Position numbers and translations under genes: made by a program. A stretch of 6,373 nucleotides of DNA from contig VTPF01000041.1 of the NCBI GenBank assembly GCA_008638025.1, positions 1 through 6,373 on the forward strand, written 5' to 3'. A model generated the notes under the pieces. It searched no databases and had not been told where the DNA came from. It saw nothing but the letters and a program-made list of their open reading frames with translations. Each line of letters opens with the position of its first letter. The stretch's first letter is position 1. This stretch comes from Pelagibacteraceae bacterium. GTDB taxonomy: Bacteria; Pseudomonadota; Alphaproteobacteria; Pelagibacterales; Pelagibacteraceae. Positions 6,328 through 6,373 of the stretch are shown here, in pieces.

Positions 6328-6373
6328 TAAAATCAAAAACAAAGGCGATGAAATATCGGTCTTGGAGGGAACT
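6317..6373 (+). CDS. N-terminal fragment, possibly threonyl-tRNA synthetase (TGS domain); runs off the right edge
   Basis: An open frame starts with ATG at 6317-6319, overlaps the NifU-like gene by 11 bp and stays open to the edge (19 codons, MIINKIKNKGDEISVLEGT). An in-frame TAG at 6308-6310 makes this ATG the first possible start. The I-x-x-x-G-x-x-x-x-V/F-x-x-G-T spacing resembles the start of the TGS domain of ThrS (as in ITLPDGS...F..GTT). In several Alphaproteobacteria, from memory, thrS lies near this NifU-like gene. Nineteen residues are too few for a firm name, so I leave the symbol empty. Confidence 0.45.
   Translation, partial: MIINKIKNKGDEISVLEGT

Noticed and set aside
6348..6373. 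Alternative ATG start (MKYRSWRE...) for the right-edge gene
   Set aside because: The spacing from a possible SD is too short and the fragment matches nothing I recognise. The frame from 6317 has tight overlap with the previous gene and a plausible TGS-like start.
1..6373. CRISPR arrays, insertion sequences, integrase attachment sites
   Set aside because: There are no spaced repeats, transposase-like proteins or terminal inverted repeats. The tRNA-Thr 3' end is not followed by a direct repeat or integrase gene.

Overview
The window is strongly AT-rich and densely packed. It reads as a piece of a streamlined alphaproteobacterial chromosome. The best guess is a SAR11/Pelagibacterales-type genome. 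The reasons are the mitochondrial-like complex I subunits with separate NuoC and NuoD, overlapping or 1-bp gene junctions, Lys/Ile/Asn-rich proteins, almost no Shine-Dalgarno signals, and a zinc-ribbon membrane protein and a four-cysteine NifU-like protein of types I associate with Alphaproteobacteria. The lineage call is inference from composition and gene content. Another small-genome alphaproteobacterium is possible.

Minus strand, read from about 5130 down to 1: an EamA-type 10-TM transporter (5128-4244), a complete tRNA-Thr(UGU) with encoded CCA (4186-4111), a divergent GpsA-like NAD-linked dehydrogenase (4035-3019), then the start of the respiratory complex I operon, nuoA-nuoB-nuoC-nuoD-nuoE. 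nuoE runs off the left edge. The nuo junctions are TAATG (A/B), 1-bp gaps (B/C and C/D) and ATGA (D/E), so the five genes are almost certainly one translationally coupled transcript. The N2 cluster cysteines of NuoB, the quinone-site His/Tyr of NuoD and the NuoA Cys loop are all intact.

Plus strand, from 5210 to the right edge: a lysine-rich protein with two copies of an ILDAV motif, a small MJ0042-type zinc-ribbon protein with one membrane segment (ATGA overlap with the first), an IscU/NifU-like Fe-S scaffold protein with four cysteines, and the first 19 codons of another gene that may be thrS. This set is divergent from the transporter across an 81-bp AT-rich spacer with candidate promoters on both strands.

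Most of the window is conserved housekeeping sequence. The parts least explained are the ILDAV-repeat protein coupled to the zinc-ribbon protein, and the GpsA paralogue with several altered signature positions. I did not find a clear novel defence, mobile or CRISPR-type system. There is no gene-free stretch longer than about 210 bp, and the longest one contains the tRNA.
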